A stretch of DNA of 27,136 nucleotides from Candidatus Accumulibacter proximus (GTDB lineage: Bacteria > Pseudomonadota > Gammaproteobacteria > Burkholderiales > Rhodocyclaceae). Each line of letters starts with the position of its first letter. Position 1 is the first letter of the stretch. Of this stretch, positions 25,542-27,136 are shown piece after piece. The stretch spans positions 1 through 27,136 of the forward strand of contig JADJMH010000003.1 in assembly GCA_016709675.1 (NCBI GenBank), given 5' to 3'. A model generated the notes under the pieces. That model saw nothing but the letters and a program-made list of their open reading frames with translations, did no database searches and was not told the DNA's origin. A program made the position numbers and the translations under genes.

Positions 25542-27110
25542 ATGGATTTAGCGAGCGAACTTGCCCCTTTCTCGCCCTCGCCAGAACTGCTTTTCTGGGC
25601 CGAGAACCGGGTCGGTGGGCTGCTCGAACAGGTCAAGACCAACGCCACGGAGATTCACTGGCGCGATGCCAAGATCGAGAAGCTGACCCTCGAACTGGCC
25701 TATTTGCGGCGGATGAAATTCGGCGTCAAGAGCGAGTCCCTGGCCGCCGGCGAACGGGACCTCTTCGACGAAACCCTCGCTGCCGACCTGGCCGCCTGCG
25801 AAGCCCGCCTGGCCGAACGGGCCCAGGCGGCCGAAATGGGGCCACATCAGCTGCCCCCCGAAAAACCGAAACGCGACCGCGCCGGCCGTCAGCCCCTGCC
25901 CGAGCAACTGCCGCGTGTCGAGCACCTGCACGAGCCCGAAACCTGCACCTGTGGGCAATGTGGTCAGGCGCTGGTGCGGATCGGCGAGGACGTGACCGAG
26001 AAGCTCAGCATCGTCCCCGCCGAGTTTTTCGTCGAGCGCCACATCTACCCGAAGTACGCCTGCCGGCCCTGCGAAACCCTCACCGCCGCACCGGCCATCG
26101 CTTCGGTCATCGACGGCGGTCTGGCAGCGCCGGCCTTGCTGGCCTGGGTGATGGTCAGCAAGTACGTCGATCATCTGCCGCTCTACCGTCTCGAACGGCA
26201 GGCCGCACGCTCGGGGGTGGCCCTGTCCCGTTCGACGCTGGCCGACTGGGTCGGCCGCATCGGCGTCGCCCTGGAACCGCTCTGGCTGCGTCTCGCCGAA
26301 CGGCTCCGCCAGGGGACGGTGCTGCATGCCGATGAAACGCCTGTGCAGCAACTCGACCCGGGCAGAGGAAAGACCAAGCGGGCCTATCTCTGGGCGTATC
26401 GCAGCAATGCCTTGGCAAGCGATCCGCCGATTGTCGTCTTCGACTACCAGCCTGGCCGCGGCGGGAAGTATGTGGCGGAGTTCCTCGGGGACTGGCAAGG
26501 CGCGCTGATGGTCGATGAGTTCGCCGGCTACCAGGCGCTGTTTCGTGGCGAGGTGATCGAACTCGCCTGTCTGGCCCATGCCCGGCGGAAGTTCTTCGAC
26601 CTCCATCAGGCGAATGGGAGCCCGATCGCGGCCGAGGCCCTGCGCCGTATCGGCGAGTTGTATGCCATCGAGGACGCGGCGAAAGGGAAGACGGTCGAGG
26701 AACGGGCCCGACGACGAAAGGAAACCAGCCAGCCGCTGCTCGAAGCCCTGCACCTATGGCTCCAGAACACTCGCCGATCGGTGGCCGACGGCGGTGCCCT
26801 GGCCAAGGCGATCGACTACAGTCTGCGGCGCTGGCCGGCCTTTGCCCGGTACGCCACGAACGGTTTCTACCCGATCGACAACAACCCGGTCGAGAATGCC
26901 ATTCGCCCGATCGCCATCGGGAAGAAGAATTGGCTGTTCGCCGGTTCCGAGGCGGCAGGCCAACGCGCCGCGGCGATTCAATCGCTGCTCGAAACCGCCC
27001 GCATGAACGGCATCGAGCCGATGGCCTGGCTGACCGACACCCTGGAGAAACTCCCCGCCTGGCCGAACAGCCGCATCGACGAGTTGCTGCCGCTCAAAAA
27101 GCCACTGTGA
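25542..27110 (+). CDS. tnpC: IS66 transposase TnpC
   Basis: The DDE transposase of the IS66 family, intact at 522 residues. An N-terminal helix (residues 20-60, ending in YLRRMKFGVKSE, the leucine-zipper-like region) is followed by a zinc-binding domain with CTCGQCGQAL and YACRPCE. The catalytic core carries HADETPV (aspartate about 263), MVDEFAGYQAL (aspartate about 325) and the closing NNPVENAIRPIAIGKKNWLF (glutamate about 451), plus the C-terminal AAIQSLLETARMNGIEP typical of the family. The ATG is preceded closely by TATAAT at 25531-25536, but a weak ribosome site. The frame is free of breaks, so the element may be active or recently moved. Confidence 0.95.
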   Translation: MDLASELAPFSPSPELLFWAENRVGGLLEQVKTNATEIHWRDAKIEKLTLELAYLRRMKFGVKSESLAAGERDLFDETLAADLAACEARLAERAQAAEMGPHQLPPEKPKRDRAGRQPLPEQLPRVEHLHEPETCTCGQCGQALVRIGEDVTEKLSIVPAEFFVERHIYPKYACRPCETLTAAPAIASVIDGGLAAPALLAWVMVSKYVDHLPLYRLERQAARSGVALSRSTLADWVGRIGVALEPLWLRLAERLRQGTVLHADETPVQQLDPGRGKTKRAYLWAYRSNALASDPPIVVFDYQPGRGGKYVAEFLGDWQGALMVDEFAGYQALFRGEVIELACLAHARRKFFDLHQANGSPIAAEALRRIGELYAIEDAAKGKTVEERARRRKETSQPLLEALHLWLQNTRRSVADGGALAKAIDYSLRRWPAFARYATNGFYPIDNNPVENAIRPIAIGKKNWLFAGSEAAGQRAAAIQSLLETARMNGIEPMAWLTDTLEKLPAWPNSRIDELLPLKKPL

Positions 27111-27136
27111 TCCTGCGCGCCCAGGGGTGGGTGCGC

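Larger units (their letters stand above)
24716..27136 (+). mobile_element. IS66-family insertion sequence, right tip outside the window
   Basis: The three genes tnpA, tnpB and tnpC occur in the canonical order. The left end is placed at 24716, where GTAAGCGTCCAGCCCATCC begins with the GTAAGCG typical of IS66-family terminal repeats. The sequence after tnpC ends, on the complementary strand, with GCGCACCCACCCCTGGG, which would be preceded by GTAA just beyond the window edge if the element is complete. The 8-bp target duplication cannot be checked. All three genes are undisturbed, in contrast to the broken frames elsewhere. Confidence 0.85.

Noticed and set aside
25548..26753. 401-residue minus-strand open frame opposite tnpC
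   Set aside because: Antisense to an intact IS66 transposase with all catalytic motifs; long antisense frames are common in this family because of GC bias.
1..27136. CRISPR arrays, tRNA or rRNA genes
   Set aside because: No regularly spaced repeat array, tRNA-like cloverleaf or rRNA sequence was recognised on reading through; no search tool was run.

Overview
The window is GC-rich (about 60-65% by eye) and looks like an accessory region of a betaproteobacterium. A Rhodocyclales / Candidatus Accumulibacter-like host is my inference from codon style, a PEP-CTERM-like tail and the insertion-sequence types; no single marker proves it. No rRNA, tRNA or CRISPR array was seen.

Layout. (1) About 1-7905, minus strand: part of an F/SXT-type conjugation operon in the order traF (S26 peptidase), a small ORF, a traI-like MobH relaxase, traW, traU, trbC, traN and a secreted protein. 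Several neighbours are joined by 4-bp ATGA overlaps. (2) 8085-8558: a membrane-anchored YbjQ-like protein. (3) About 8630-11100: a graveyard holding IS701-like and IS1595-like transposase remnants and the 3' part of an esterase-like-phytase PEP-CTERM gene. It runs into an N-terminally truncated LytTR response regulator. (4) About 11760-13240: two unrecognised proteins in convergent orientation. (5) 13801-23103, plus strand: a cluster with a zinc-ribbon/FHA protein, a PP2C phosphatase, a GYF_2-linker-kinase protein, a membrane protein with DnaJ-type CxxCxGxG zinc fingers, an unrecognised gene, a long helical protein, a ClpB-like AAA+ ATPase and an NrdG-like radical SAM protein. A TPR membrane protein converges on it (24417-23212). 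(6) 24716 to the end: an intact three-gene IS66-family element whose right tip lies just outside the window.

How the genes fit together. Region 1 is a mating-pair-formation and relaxase module; its upstream core genes (traL/E/K/B/V/A/C) are not here. Region 5 is the most interesting part. A phospho-threonine circuit (kinase writes, PP2C erases, FHA reads) sits in the same direction as a helical protein-AAA+-radical SAM block in which the first two genes overlap by 8 bp. I know no named system with exactly this composition. That it works as one system is inference.

A caveat for every reader: many genes are interrupted by apparent single-base frameshifts, yet conserved protein sequence continues in another frame on each side. 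I give gene spans across these breaks. They may be assembly indels rather than true pseudogenes.
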